Shown here: piece by piece, positions 23,382 to 33,522 of the stretch
Numbering within the stretch: position 1 is the stretch's first letter
Layout of the letters: each line of letters begins with the position of its first letter
Notes under the pieces: model-generated
Seen by the model: the letters and a program-made list of their open reading frames with translations, nothing else
Database searches by the model: none
What the model was told of the DNA's origin: nothing
Made by a program: the position numbers and the translations under genes
Assembly (NCBI GenBank): GCA_947172645.1
Contig: CAMWBY010000008.1
Coordinates: forward strand, 62,001-126,000
Length of the DNA stretch: 64,000 bases
Direction of reading: 5' to 3'
Source of the DNA: an uncultured Lachnospiraceae bacterium
GTDB lineage: Bacteria > Bacillota > Clostridia > Lachnospirales > Lachnospiraceae

Positions 23382-25535
23382 TTAAATCAATGTATTGGCA
23401 TCCAGAATCAGGGCCACTTCACCGTCACCAAGGACAGTCGCGCCGCTGATAATCTTGCACTTGCTGATGTATCTGCCAAGTGACTTAATTACAATCTCCT
23501 GCTGTCCGATTAATTCGTCTACAACCAGTCCCGCAAGCTTATCGCCCTTCTTGACAACTACAACGACAAGATTCTCACTGGAGTCTTTCTTGCTCTCAAT
23601 ATCCAATATCTCATTCAGTCTAATCAGCGGAATAACAAGGTCTCGAAGCTGGATGACTTCTTTTGCCTGCACTAACTTCACATCCTGCGGTGAGATATCT
23701 TCAATCGTCTGGATAGAGCCGAGGGAAATCGCATATTTCTCATTGCCGATATCCACCATAAGAGCCTGGATAATCGCAAGTGTAAGGGGCAGTCTGATAA
23801 TCCAGGAACTTCCTTCTCCGAGCTTCGTCTTCACTTCCACTTCACCGCTCAAAGCTTCAATCTTGGACTTCACCACATCCAGCCCTACGCCCCTGCCGGA
23901 TACGTCGGATACCACCTTCGCCGTAGAGAACCCTGCGTGGAACAACAAATCGACGCTGTCCTTCTCACTCATATTCTCTGCCTGTTCAGGCGTAATAATA
24001 CCTTTCTCAATGGCTTTGTTCCTGACAGCTTCCGTATCGATACCGTTACCGTCATCCCTAACCTCAATGACAACGTTATTGCCATCCTGGTACGCCTCTA
24101 AGAAAATAGAGCCTACTTCCGGTTTACCTCTCTCCTTACGGACTTCTGCGGACTCCAATCCGTGGTCTGCAGAGTTACGCAAAAGGTGCATCAGAGGGTC
24201 GCCAATCTCATCCACAACAGTACGGTCAAGTTCTGTCTCTTCACCGGACATATACAGTTCCATCTTCTTGCCGAGGGATTTCTGCAAGTCACGCACCATA
24301 CGCGGGAATTTGCTCACTGTGCTCTCGATAGGCACCATCCTGACTTTCATAACTGACTCATGCAAGGAAGTGGTGACGCTCTCCAGATATTCAATCTGTT
24401 CATTTACCGCCGTGCTTGATGTCCCTGACACAGCGGACGCCGATACAAGGGAGTTCTTGGCGATAATCAACTCGCTCACGAGATTCATAAGCGTATCCAG
24501 TTTCTCGATATCTACACGGACGGTTCTGTTTACTACAGGCTTGCCTGTGGCCGGCTTCTTCTCGTCGCCTTTCTTCTTCCCCTTCGTCGGCGCTTTCGCC
24601 GATGATGCCACAGCCGGCGCTGTCGCAACGGCTACAGGCGCAGGCTGCTCCGCAGGATGTTCCTCCGGTTTCTGTGCCTGTTCTTCCTTCGACGGCTCCG
24701 CTTTATGCTGCTCCTGGGCAGGCGCTTCCGATTGATTCGGGTCCACCTCATCACCGATAACATCTTCAATCTCGGACACGCCCCTCGCTGCGCTAAGCAC
24801 CTGTTCCAGAGAAGCGTCCGATACGACAATCAGGCTGAAATCCAAATCAAATTTCTCGTCTTCAATATCCTGTGCCGAAGGGTTGGACATGATAATCTCG
24901 CTTGTCTCCTCGATTGCCTTAAATACCAGAAAAGCCCTCGCCGCCTTCAGAATACAGGACTCCTGTACTTTGACGGTCAGCCCGTATACGCCCTTACTCT
25001 GTTTAAGCGCTTCCTTGAGAACTGTCCTCTCGCTGTCGCCAAGCTTAATTTCCAGCCACTTCCTGTCTCCTACGTCAGCTGCCGGAGCCGCCGCAGGCGC
25101 TTCCTCCTCGGCTGCCGGAGCCGCCGCAGCATCTGCGCCGTCTTCGTCGCCCGCGCCTTCCAATATTTCATTCAACTGTTTAATCAAAGGCTCATTGTCA
25201 TTCGTACCCTCGTCAGCGTTCTCCCTGATATTGGCCGTATATTCTTCAAGCGCATCCAGACACTGGAAAAGTACGTCAATCATGTAGGCCTTCACAGTGA
25301 TATTGCCATTACGAACCTCAGAAAAGACATTTTCCATATCATGGGTCAGATTCTGCATCCTCTTATAACCCATCGTCCCTGCCATACCTTTGAGAGAGTG
25401 CGCCGCACGGAAAATCTCATTGATGGTATCCATGTTATCCGGCTCCTGCTCCAATGAGAGAATCTGTGTATTCAGGTTCTGCAAATGTTCATTTGATTCA
25501 TCAAGGAAAATCTCAAGATACTGACTTACGTCCAT
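23382..25535 (-). CDS. cheA: Chemotaxis histidine kinase CheA
   Basis: A 717-aa CheA. The Hpt domain (1-105) has the phosphorylated His46 in FRAAHSLKG. A P2-like region spans about 160-265, then an Ala/Pro/Lys-rich linker of about 70 residues, P3 dimerisation, the ATPase domain (N box HLLRNSADHGLE, G1 VRDDGNGID, G2 SGRGVGLDVVKSKIE) and a C-terminal CheW-like P5. It phosphorylates CheY and CheB. It is adjacent to cheB. Confidence 0.97.
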   Translation of the reverse strand: MDVSQYLEIFLDESNEHLQNLNTQILSLEQEPDNMDTINEIFRAAHSLKGMAGTMGYKRMQNLTHDMENVFSEVRNGNITVKAYMIDVLFQCLDALEEYTANIRENADEGTNDNEPLIKQLNEILEGAGDEDGADAAAAPAAEEEAPAAAPAADVGDRKWLEIKLGDSERTVLKEALKQSKGVYGLTVKVQESCILKAARAFLVFKAIEETSEIIMSNPSAQDIEDEKFDLDFSLIVVSDASLEQVLSAARGVSEIEDVIGDEVDPNQSEAPAQEQHKAEPSKEEQAQKPEEHPAEQPAPVAVATAPAVASSAKAPTKGKKKGDEKKPATGKPVVNRTVRVDIEKLDTLMNLVSELIIAKNSLVSASAVSGTSSTAVNEQIEYLESVTTSLHESVMKVRMVPIESTVSKFPRMVRDLQKSLGKKMELYMSGEETELDRTVVDEIGDPLMHLLRNSADHGLESAEVRKERGKPEVGSIFLEAYQDGNNVVIEVRDDGNGIDTEAVRNKAIEKGIITPEQAENMSEKDSVDLLFHAGFSTAKVVSDVSGRGVGLDVVKSKIEALSGEVEVKTKLGEGSSWIIRLPLTLAIIQALMVDIGNEKYAISLGSIQTIEDISPQDVKLVQAKEVIQLRDLVIPLIRLNEILDIESKKDSSENLVVVVVKKGDKLAGLVVDELIGQQEIVIKSLGRYISKCKIISGATVLGDGEVALILDANTLI

Positions 25536-25536
25536 A

Positions 25537-26607
25537 CTATTTTACCCCCACGTTCATTATAATTTCCTGTGCAATCTGGTCAAGCGGTACGATTTGGTTT
25601 GACAGCCCCGCAGTCACGATGCTTTTGGGCATTCCATATACCGCACATGTGCTTGCCTCCTGGGCAATCACATGAATTTTCTTTCTTGTTTTCAGATTCT
25701 TGATTCCTTCCGTACCATCGGCTCCCATACCTGTCATGACAACACATACCACCTGGTCGAATTTACTGTCCATCAAAGACTCATACATGTAATTGGCACA
25801 TGGGCGGACACCCTCTCTGGTCGGCTGGTCTGAATAACGGATAGTATACTTTCCGCCCGAAGGCCGGATATTCAGATGCTTTCCGCCCTTTGCTATGTAT
25901 ACCGTCCCCGCTTCCAGCATATCCCCTTCCGCCGCTTCCTTCACGCGCACTTCACTCAATGTGTCAAGCCGCTCCGCAAGCGACGCGGTAAACCCTGCCG
26001 GCATATGCTGTACAATCACCACCGGCGCTTTGAGGTTCTTCGGCAGTCTTGGCACTACCGACTGTAATGCTTTAGGCCCGCCTGTAGAGCTGGCCAACGC
26101 CACAATCTTATTGCCCGGCACCGCCGAGGCATGACGGCCTACCAACTCAATCATCTTCTTGGATGTCTTTACTTCTTCCCTGGTTATCGCTTTCGTAAAG
26201 ACAGGAGGATTGGAATCCGCAACCACTGCCAAAACTTCCAGCATCCTGTCTTTAAAGCTCTCGGCACGGCAGTCCATTGCATTGTTGGGTTTATGAACGA
26301 AATCAAGCGCGCCCAGTTCCAATGCATCCAAAGTCGTCTTGGCGCCTTCCCTTGTATCAGTACTCGCCATCATGACCTTCGCAGAAATCTTACGTTTACG
26401 CAATTCTTCCAACAATTCAAGGCCATTCATCTGTGGCATATTGACGTCCAGCACAACCGCATCATAGGATTTCCGGCTAAGAAGCTCCAAAGCCTCCTTG
26501 CCATTAACAGCACGATCCTGTACTTGGAATCTTTTATCGCTGTTAATTATATCACACAATACCCTTCTCATGAGTGCAGAGTCGTCAACAACTAATATTT
26601 TTTTCAT
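25537..26607 (-). CDS. cheB: Receptor methylesterase CheB
   Basis: A 356-aa response regulator-esterase. The receiver domain has Asp54 in VVLDVNMPQMNG. The esterase domain has the catalytic Ser (ALASSTGGPKA), His (IVQHMPAGFT) and Asp (MTGMGADGTEG). The start at 26607 (MKKILVVDDSALMRR) is the family start; the upstream extension is discarded. It demethylates chemoreceptors and may also deamidate them. Confidence 0.96.
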   Translation of the reverse strand: MKKILVVDDSALMRRVLCDIINSDKRFQVQDRAVNGKEALELLSRKSYDAVVLDVNMPQMNGLELLEELRKRKISAKVMMASTDTREGAKTTLDALELGALDFVHKPNNAMDCRAESFKDRMLEVLAVVADSNPPVFTKAITREEVKTSKKMIELVGRHASAVPGNKIVALASSTGGPKALQSVVPRLPKNLKAPVVIVQHMPAGFTASLAERLDTLSEVRVKEAAEGDMLEAGTVYIAKGGKHLNIRPSGGKYTIRYSDQPTREGVRPCANYMYESLMDSKFDQVVCVVMTGMGADGTEGIKNLKTRKKIHVIAQEASTCAVYGMPKSIVTAGLSNQIVPLDQIAQEIIMNVGVK

Positions 26608-26621
26608 TATGTCATTCCCCC

Positions 26622-27368
26622 TCATTTATGTTGTGAAATACCCTTTTGCTTTCTGAGTGTCTTGCGCTCTTCATCAAAAATATACTTAATGATTTCCTCC
26701 CTCTCCGTAGGGTCTACGTCAGTATACTGTACTCTGTGCTCAAATAAGCCCTCATGTGTTTCCACCTCCTTGACGCTAAGCACTTTTCCGATTACATTGT
26801 ACTCTTTACTTTCACCGCCGATGTTAAGGTTATACCTGCACAGGATTACGCTCTGCACGTCATAGGTAAATTTCGCCACAAACCTAAGCCCGCCGCCGCT
26901 GATATCCACGATAATGCTGTTTCTCATGGGCCATTCGCGGTTGATGATGTCTTCGCGTTTATCCGACAGGGCGAGTTCCGCCTCATCCACTTTCCTGGAT
27001 TTCATCTCCAAAGCGCAGCTAAAACGGTAATATTCCCTGCGCTGGTTCTTGCGCAAATCCGAGAGCAGGTCAAATACCACCACGTACAGATTGTTATTCT
27101 TATAGCGGTCCGCAACCCTCGCGCGGCACTGGTATACGCCGCTGTCAGCATAGAAAAACAAATCGAAATCCTTGTCAATCGGAAGAAGGACCAGTTTCGA
27201 CTTTTCCATCGGCATGGTAACCTCCACTCTGTCTTCCGAAATAACCTCTATTACCTGGCTCTGATAAGACTTACGTTCCCCTTTTCCCGGGCCGGTCTTG
27301 GTATGTCTCACCGACTGCAAATCAACACGGCAGCCCGGGGACACGAATTTAGACAATAAATTTGACAT
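26622..27368 (-). CDS. ycgR: PilZ-domain flagellar brake protein (YcgR-like)
   Basis: A 248-aa protein with an N-terminal YcgR-type domain and a C-terminal PilZ domain. The c-di-GMP motif is seen as RKNQRREYYRFSC (RxxxR) and IVDISGGGLRF (DxSxxG). It is expected to slow the motor when c-di-GMP is high. The start at 27368 avoids overlap with flhG; AGGAGG is somewhat distant (about 17 nt), so the exact start is uncertain. Confidence 0.88.
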   Translation of the reverse strand: MSNLLSKFVSPGCRVDLQSVRHTKTGPGKGERKSYQSQVIEVISEDRVEVTMPMEKSKLVLLPIDKDFDLFFYADSGVYQCRARVADRYKNNNLYVVVFDLLSDLRKNQRREYYRFSCALEMKSRKVDEAELALSDKREDIINREWPMRNSIIVDISGGGLRFVAKFTYDVQSVILCRYNLNIGGESKEYNVIGKVLSVKEVETHEGLFEHRVQYTDVDPTEREEIIKYIFDEERKTLRKQKGISQHK

Positions 27369-27408
27369 ATCCTGTACGATTCCTTCCTCCTGTAGCACAC
27401 AGGCGTTT

Positions 27409-28284
27409 CTATTTCTTAGAGATGATATGGGAAAAGAAAGCCGCCATACCACGTTTTGTCAGATTCTTATTTAACTCCTTATTCATTAGCTTCGCCGCTA
27501 CCGTCTCAAATGCAGCCGAAGACCTTGCGCGCGGATTGTCGATTGATACCGGCGTCTGCTGCATCACCGATTTGGCAAGCTGATTATCCTGCGGTATCAT
27601 CCCAAGATAAGTAATAGGCATCTTCAGATATCTCCCCACCACCGTCTCAAGCTTCGAATACAACGATTCCGCCTCGCTCTCACCGAAAACTTTATTGGCA
27701 ATCACCTTAACCTGGGTCGCCTCGGCAGAATAACGCGGATGCCTGTTCAGGGCCTTAAGCAATGAATAAGAGTCTGTAATGGAAGTCGGCTCCGGCGTCG
27801 TCACAAGGAGAATCTCGCTGCTCGCCACCAGAAATTCCAATACCGCGTCCGAAATACCTGCTCCTGTATCTACAATTATAATATCCGCCATCTCATCCAA
27901 TTCTACCAAATTACGGATAATGTAATTCAGATAGTCTTTGCTGAGATTAGACATGCCGGCAATACCTGAACCTCCGGAAATAAAACCTACCTCCATCGGC
28001 CCCCAGGTAATGATATCCTGGATGCTTTTCCCCTGGTATATTAAATCACACAAGTTATGTTTTGGTACTGTGCCAAACATAATCTCTATGTTTGCCAATC
28101 CAAAATCTGCATCCAGTATTATCACTCTCTGTCCCATTTTACGGAATTGTATCGCCAAGTTAATTGCCATGTTGGATTTACCGACACCGCCTTTACCGCT
28201 TGTAACCGTAATAACTCTCGCTAAGGGGCGCCTGGGCTGACTGGTCGCTTTGATAATATTTCTTAATTGTTCAGCCTGGTCCAT
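27409..28284 (-). CDS. flhG: FlhG/YlxH MinD-like ATPase
   Basis: A 291-aa MinD/ParA-family ATPase with the deviant Walker A motif SGKGGVGKSNMAINLA and the ILDADFGLANIE switch. The N-terminal DQAEQLR motif is the FlhF-activating peptide type. It regulates flagellar number and C-ring assembly with FlhF, whose gene lies 12 nt upstream. Confidence 0.95.
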   Translation of the reverse strand: MDQAEQLRNIIKATSQPRRPLARVITVTSGKGGVGKSNMAINLAIQFRKMGQRVIILDADFGLANIEIMFGTVPKHNLCDLIYQGKSIQDIITWGPMEVGFISGGSGIAGMSNLSKDYLNYIIRNLVELDEMADIIIVDTGAGISDAVLEFLVASSEILLVTTPEPTSITDSYSLLKALNRHPRYSAEATQVKVIANKVFGESEAESLYSKLETVVGRYLKMPITYLGMIPQDNQLAKSVMQQTPVSIDNPRARSSAAFETVAAKLMNKELNKNLTKRGMAAFFSHIISKK

Positions 28285-28296
28285 TAGCCTTCCTCC

Positions 28297-29550
28297 TTAG
28301 TTTTTTCCTCCTAACAGTTGTTTCACCGTACTCTGCGGGTTAAACTCTTCAATGTCATCCGGCACATTCTGCCCGTAAGTCACATAGGAAAGTTCTGCGT
28401 CTGTATACAATCTTAAATTGAGCAGGTTGCCCAATGTCGTCGTCTCGTCCAGTTTCGTGAAAATCAGTTTATAGTCCGTCATCTCCTTGTACGAGTCCGC
28501 AATACTGATTAAATCACGGTACTTTGTAGTCGCGCTTAATACAAGATAGACTTCCTTCTCCGCCTTACCATCCATGGAATGAATTAAATTACGCATGCTA
28601 TCTTTCTGCGCCGTATTCTGGTGGGAGTGCCCTGCCGTATCAATCAGAATATAATCGTATCCTCGGAAATCTTCCATCGCTTTCTCTACTTCTTCTACCG
28701 TATAGATTATGCGGAAAGGCACTTCCAGGATATTGGCATAAGTCCGAAGCTGCTCCGCCGCTGCAATCCGGTATGTGTCCGCCGTAAGCAAAGCCACATT
28801 CTTCTTCTGGTCCACCTTGAAAATCGAGGCGATTTTCGCAATCGTCGTCGTCTTACCTACTCCTGTAGGTCCAATAAAGAACACCATCTTAATGCCGCTT
28901 GACGCAGGGGTGATGCTGTTCGGCTTCCCAAACTTAAGAATCATCTTCTGGTATATATTCGCGAGCGCGTAATCAAAGGGCATATTTGGCTTATTAATCT
29001 GAGCGATTTCATCGATAATCTCTTTCGCATACTTCTCGTCCACTTCATTCTCCAACATCGTATTGTGGAGAAGCTTCATAAATTTATCGATTTCCGTCTC
29101 TTCCTGCCGCCCCGTCTCTTTTTTCTCTTCCTTCTCGCCTTTGCCTTCTTTCTCTCCCTTGACTTCCTTCTTCTCCTTAGCCTCCTCCGGTTTCTGGAGC
29201 TGCTGTTCCAACAACGACTGTAAACTGTCCAGTTTTTCCTCAATGGCGCTGTTTTCTTTTCTTGACGCTTCTTGTCTCACAGCCGGCGCCGGGGTATCCT
29301 GTGCAGGCTGCGCCTCCTTCGCCTGGCTGGACGCGATGACGTTGTTAATGGCGGATACCGCAGCCGTATATTTCTCGCTCTCTTCCTCGAGCGCAACCGT
29401 CACCTCCGTCATATGCGGTTTCAGGAATGCCAAAAAACCTTTGCTTTTTACATCCTTGACATTCATGACGACGACGCCCTCGCCAAGCTCCTTCCTGGCA
29501 TTCTCTATGGCTTCTTTTTCTGTTTTTGCAACAAATTTTTTGATTATCAT
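28297..29550 (-). CDS. flhF: Flagellar SRP-like GTPase FlhF
   Basis: A 417-aa protein. The N-terminal B domain (MIIKKFVAKTEKEAIENARK) is followed by a variable Lys/Glu-rich linker and the NG GTPase domain with IGPTGVGKTTTIAKIA, DTYRIAAAEQL, LIDTAGHSHQN and FTKLDET. It positions flagella. Its ATG overlaps the flhA stop by one base (TAATG). Confidence 0.96.
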   Translation of the reverse strand: MIIKKFVAKTEKEAIENARKELGEGVVVMNVKDVKSKGFLAFLKPHMTEVTVALEEESEKYTAAVSAINNVIASSQAKEAQPAQDTPAPAVRQEASRKENSAIEEKLDSLQSLLEQQLQKPEEAKEKKEVKGEKEGKGEKEEKKETGRQEETEIDKFMKLLHNTMLENEVDEKYAKEIIDEIAQINKPNMPFDYALANIYQKMILKFGKPNSITPASSGIKMVFFIGPTGVGKTTTIAKIASIFKVDQKKNVALLTADTYRIAAAEQLRTYANILEVPFRIIYTVEEVEKAMEDFRGYDYILIDTAGHSHQNTAQKDSMRNLIHSMDGKAEKEVYLVLSATTKYRDLISIADSYKEMTDYKLIFTKLDETTTLGNLLNLRLYTDAELSYVTYGQNVPDDIEEFNPQSTVKQLLGGKN

Positions 29551-31592
29551 TATGCTGTCACCATCCCAACAGACTGTAATTCAATGTTGGATTCTACTTC
29601 GTTATAAGATACCACAACCAAATCCTTATAGTAATCTTCCGTCAGCTTCTTAAAGTATACCCTGACAATCGGGGAAGTAATTACAAGCGGCATCTTACCT
29701 AAATCTTCCAGTTTCTTCGTCTCCGTCCCCACTGATTCCATAATCGCCTTCGTCTTCATCGGGTCAAGCGTCAAATAAGCGCCCTGCTCCGTCTGTTTCA
29801 CGCTGGCCATAATCTCCTGTTCCAGTTTCGGGTCAAGCGTCACCACGCTGGTTGTCTCATTGGCAGGGAAGAACTTATTGGATATCGCCCGCTTCAAGCT
29901 CTGTCTTGCATATTCCGTCAAGATGTCGGTATCTCTTGTGGTCGTCGCATAGTCCGCCAGGGTCTCGAATATGGTGAGCAAATCTCTGATAGAAATACCT
30001 TCACGCAAAAGATTCTGCAATACTTTCTGTATTTCACCAAGACCAAGCAGCTTGGGTACAAGCTCTTCCACCAAAGAAGGGTTGGATTCCCTGAGGTTGT
30101 TGACAAGGTTCTGGACATCCTGTCTCGTCAGCAGTTCCGCTATGTACTGCCTGATAATCTCCGTCAGATGCGTCGCTATGATTGACGGCGGGTCTACTAC
30201 CGTATAGCCCATGCTCTCCGCACGTTCCCTCTGCCCCTCGGTAATCCAGATGGCAGGCAGATGGAAAGAAGGCTCAAAGGTCGGAATACCCGTGATTTCC
30301 TCCTCCACATAGCCGGGATTCATGGCCATATAATGGTCAAACAGAATCTCACCCTCACTGACCTGGACACCTTTAATCTTAATGATATATTGGTTCGGGT
30401 TTAACTGGATATTGTCACGCAGACGGATAATCGGCACAACCGTACCAAGTTCCAATGCAATCTGGCGCCTAATCATAACAACACGGTCTAACAAGTCGCC
30501 GCCCTGGTTGACATCCGCAAGCGGGATAATACCATAACCAAATTCAAGCTCGATAGGGTCGACCTGCAAAAGCGACGTGACATTCTCCGGCTGCCTGATT
30601 TCTTCCGCCGCCGCTTCCTCCACATCCGCTTCATGCTCAATCTCCGCCGTCTCAATGGTGCCTGCCATAATCCTGCCGACCACAATGAAAATCATCCCAA
30701 GCCCCACGAACACAATCCTATTCAAAGGCGTCACAATACCTAATCCGGCAATGACCGCACCGACAAGATACAAGACCTTGGGCACACCAAACAGCTGTCT
30801 GATTAACACCGTACCGAAATCTGCGTCTTTGGAACCTTTGGTCACAAGGATACCTGTGGAGAGTGAGATTAACAGAGAAGGAATCTGGCTCACCAGGCCG
30901 TCACCGATTGTCAGTATCGTATATTTCGTCATAGCGTCGTTCAGTTCCAGGCCCTGACGGAACATACCCATGGCGATACCGCCCACAATATTGACAGCAG
31001 TGATAATCAGGCCCGCCGTCGCATCTCCCTTGACATACTTCACGGCACCGTCCATGGAACCGAAGAAGCTTGCCTCTTCCTGTATCTTCTCACGGCGTTT
31101 CTTCGCCTCGTCATCCGTGATTGCGCCGGTATTCAAGTCAGCGTCAATTGCCATCTGCTTACCCGGCATGGCATCCAACGTGAATCTGGCGGTAACCTCA
31201 GCCACACGCTCGGAACCTTTGTTGATAATCATAAACTGGACAATAATCAAAATAATAAATACAATAACACCTATTACGATATCACCGCCACCCACATACT
31301 GCCCAAAAGTCTTTACTACGTTACCGGGGTCGCCGGTTGTAAGTATCAGACGGGTGGAAGAAACGTTCAGGGCAATCCTGAATACTGTGGTAAACAACAG
31401 GATTGTCGGGAAATAGGACATGTTCAGGACTTCATTGGCAAACATACAGCCAAACATAACGGTAAATGCCACTGCAATATTACACGCAAGCAGGACATCC
31501 AACAGCCCTGATGTGATAGGCACAATCAGCATGATAAACGCCGAAAGCACATACGCTGTCACGCCAATATCCGCCTTCTTCAGATTTCCCAT
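29550..31592 (-). CDS. flhA: Flagellar export gate protein FlhA
   Basis: A 680-aa protein with about eight membrane segments in the first half and a soluble C-terminal domain that forms the export nonamer. The FHIPEP-type loop RFTLDAMPGKQMAIDADLN and EEASFFGSMDGAVKYVKG are diagnostic. It is part of the flagellar type III export apparatus encoded contiguously here. Confidence 0.98.
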   Translation of the reverse strand: MGNLKKADIGVTAYVLSAFIMLIVPITSGLLDVLLACNIAVAFTVMFGCMFANEVLNMSYFPTILLFTTVFRIALNVSSTRLILTTGDPGNVVKTFGQYVGGGDIVIGVIVFIILIIVQFMIINKGSERVAEVTARFTLDAMPGKQMAIDADLNTGAITDDEAKKRREKIQEEASFFGSMDGAVKYVKGDATAGLIITAVNIVGGIAMGMFRQGLELNDAMTKYTILTIGDGLVSQIPSLLISLSTGILVTKGSKDADFGTVLIRQLFGVPKVLYLVGAVIAGLGIVTPLNRIVFVGLGMIFIVVGRIMAGTIETAEIEHEADVEEAAAEEIRQPENVTSLLQVDPIELEFGYGIIPLADVNQGGDLLDRVVMIRRQIALELGTVVPIIRLRDNIQLNPNQYIIKIKGVQVSEGEILFDHYMAMNPGYVEEEITGIPTFEPSFHLPAIWITEGQRERAESMGYTVVDPPSIIATHLTEIIRQYIAELLTRQDVQNLVNNLRESNPSLVEELVPKLLGLGEIQKVLQNLLREGISIRDLLTIFETLADYATTTRDTDILTEYARQSLKRAISNKFFPANETTSVVTLDPKLEQEIMASVKQTEQGAYLTLDPMKTKAIMESVGTETKKLEDLGKMPLVITSPIVRVYFKKLTEDYYKDLVVVSYNEVESNIELQSVGMVTA

Positions 31593-31619
31593 GACCGTTC
31601 CTCCTTTCTTACTTTTTTA

Positions 31620-32729
31620 TCATACTTTACCTTGCAAATGATATACAAAGGCAAGCACTTCCGCCACCGCCTGGTATAACTCCGGCGGAACAACGCTGCC
31701 CACATCCACATTGGCATACAGCATACGGGCAAGAGGCTTATTCTCCACAATCTCAATATGGTACTCTTTCGCCGTATCTTTAATCTTCTGGGCAAGGTAA
31801 TCCGCACCCTTGGCAACCACATAGGGCGCGTCATAAAGCTCCGGGTCGTATTTAATCGCCACCGCGAAGTGCGTCGGGTTCGTGATAACCACATCCGCCT
31901 CCGGAAGCTGCTGCATCATACGCCGCCTGGATGCTTCCATCATCCTCTGACGCTGTTTGCTCTTAATCTGCGGGTCACCTTCCTGGTTCTTAAACTCATC
32001 CTTGACTTCCTGCTTCGTCATCTTCATGTCTTTCTTGAATTTTATCTTCTGATAGACATAGTCAAGCAGTGCAATAATCATATAGAAAAGCGATATACGT
32101 ATGCCAAGCTGCACTACCAGCATGCCAACCTGCACAATACCCTGGTTCAATGACAAATCATAGAACTGGTAAAGCGGCGGCATATTCTTTTTCAGGTAAG
32201 AGTAGACCACATACCCGACCAGGCCGATTTTCAGAATGGCTTTAATCAATTCCACCACGGAGTTTATCGAAAAGAAACGCTTAAAGCCGCTGACCGGGCT
32301 TAGCTTATTAAATTTCGGCTGTAATGGTTTCGTCGTCGGCTTCCATTTCACCTGCACAACGTTTGTCACAAATGATACCACAACGCCGACAAACAGGAAA
32401 GGGGCCATAATCATTAAAATTCTGGTAAGAGATTTGATAAAAAGGGCGTTAATCGTCTGCTCCTGTATATAACCGTCGTACATCTTAATGTATTCCGGTA
32501 TCTGGGAATAGATATCGTACATGTTCCCTGTAAAATAAATTCCCATGTACTCTACCCATATATAGACAAGCGCAAAAAAAGCCAACAATTCAAACGCGTT
32601 GGTTATCTCCTTGCTCTTGGCAACCTGGCCCTCCTTACGGGCGTCCGACAGTTTCTTGGAAGTAGGCTCCTCCGTCTTCTCCCCACCCGGACCGTCTTTG
32701 GCAAAGAATTGGAGATTATATTCCAGTAT
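31620..32729 (-). CDS. flhB: Flagellar export switch protein FlhB, non-canonical start
   Basis: About 369 aa. It has four membrane segments and the autocleavage site ITNPTHFAVAIKYD, followed by the cytoplasmic FlhBC domain. Conserved N-terminal sequence (LEYNLQFFAKDGPGGEKTEE, PTSKKLSDARKEGQVAKSKE) is clearly encoded up to 32726, but no ATG, GTG or TTG occurs in frame before it. Candidate codons are CTG 32726, ATA 32729 and GTA 32732, with GGAGGG at 32744-32739. The first usable canonical start (TTG 32588) would delete this conserved region. The 5' end overlaps the fliR stop, so coupled re-initiation or a rare start is likely. Confidence 0.9.
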   Translation of the reverse strand: MLEYNLQFFAKDGPGGEKTEEPTSKKLSDARKEGQVAKSKEITNAFELLAFFALVYIWVEYMGIYFTGNMYDIYSQIPEYIKMYDGYIQEQTINALFIKSLTRILMIMAPFLFVGVVVSFVTNVVQVKWKPTTKPLQPKFNKLSPVSGFKRFFSINSVVELIKAILKIGLVGYVVYSYLKKNMPPLYQFYDLSLNQGIVQVGMLVVQLGIRISLFYMIIALLDYVYQKIKFKKDMKMTKQEVKDEFKNQEGDPQIKSKQRQRMMEASRRRMMQQLPEADVVITNPTHFAVAIKYDPELYDAPYVVAKGADYLAQKIKDTAKEYHIEIVENKPLARMLYANVDVGSVVPPELYQAVAEVLAFVYHLQGKV

Positions 32730-33508
32730 TACATCATTCCCTCCACAAAAGATACAATCACCCTCTTCATCTCCGTAAATACATAATCGGCTGCAACCGG
32801 GAGCATTCTCGTAGTCAAAAGCAGAATGGCCAGCCCGAGCAGCACTTTAAACTGTATACCTACCGCAAACATATTAAGCTGCGGAGACACTTTCGCCAAA
32901 ACGCCCAAAACTGCATTGAGCAAAATCATCGTACAAAAAATCGGCAGAATAATCCGGAAACCAATCGCAATATAATCTCCCATAAACATAATCACCGACG
33001 CAAGCAGCGATTCGGACTTAAATATGGCCCCGTTAACGGGAATCAGCGTAAAGCTGTCCGCAAGCGCCTTAAGCAGATATTGGTACATACCCGTAATAAT
33101 CATAAACAAAGTGAACATATACTGGTAAAATACACCTGTAAAAGTCGCTTGCTGTTTGGTCGCCGGGTCCATCAGGGAAACCATGGAAATGCCGATTTCC
33201 ATATCCGCTATGCTTCCTGCAAAGGCAGTCACAGTCGTGCAAATCTGGGCGCCCCACCCAATCAGAAACCCCGTCAAGGCTTCCTTCATAATCACGACAG
33301 CGTACCCCAGCAGTGTGTTGTACACAATTTCATTGCGGTCTATCCCACTGTAAATCAGATAGGCCAGGAATATGCTGAAAGCCACTTTCACTCTCCTGGG
33401 CACATTGCTCATGGAGAAAAAAGGCGCCACATACACGAAACTGGTAATCCGTACAAGAATCAGTAAATAATATTCTAAATCCGCGTAAGTAAAAGTAATA
33501 TCAATCAT
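32729..33508 (-). CDS. fliR: Flagellar export gate protein FliR
   Basis: A 259-aa protein with about six membrane segments; ILVRITSFVYVAPFFSMSNV and FAVGIQFKVLLGLAILLLTT fit the family. It ends VEGMM and overlaps the flhB reading frame in -1 register. FliR-FlhB fusions exist in some Clostridia, so this junction is worth attention. Confidence 0.95.
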   Translation of the reverse strand: MIDITFTYADLEYYLLILVRITSFVYVAPFFSMSNVPRRVKVAFSIFLAYLIYSGIDRNEIVYNTLLGYAVVIMKEALTGFLIGWGAQICTTVTAFAGSIADMEIGISMVSLMDPATKQQATFTGVFYQYMFTLFMIITGMYQYLLKALADSFTLIPVNGAIFKSESLLASVIMFMGDYIAIGFRIILPIFCTMILLNAVLGVLAKVSPQLNMFAVGIQFKVLLGLAILLLTTRMLPVAADYVFTEMKRVIVSFVEGMM

Positions 33509-33522
33509 GCCGCCACTCGCCC

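Noticed and set aside
23395..24735. 446-aa plus-strand open frame opposite cheA
   Set aside because: Antisense shadow; Ser/Thr/Pro-rich translation without domains, while the other strand encodes full CheA.
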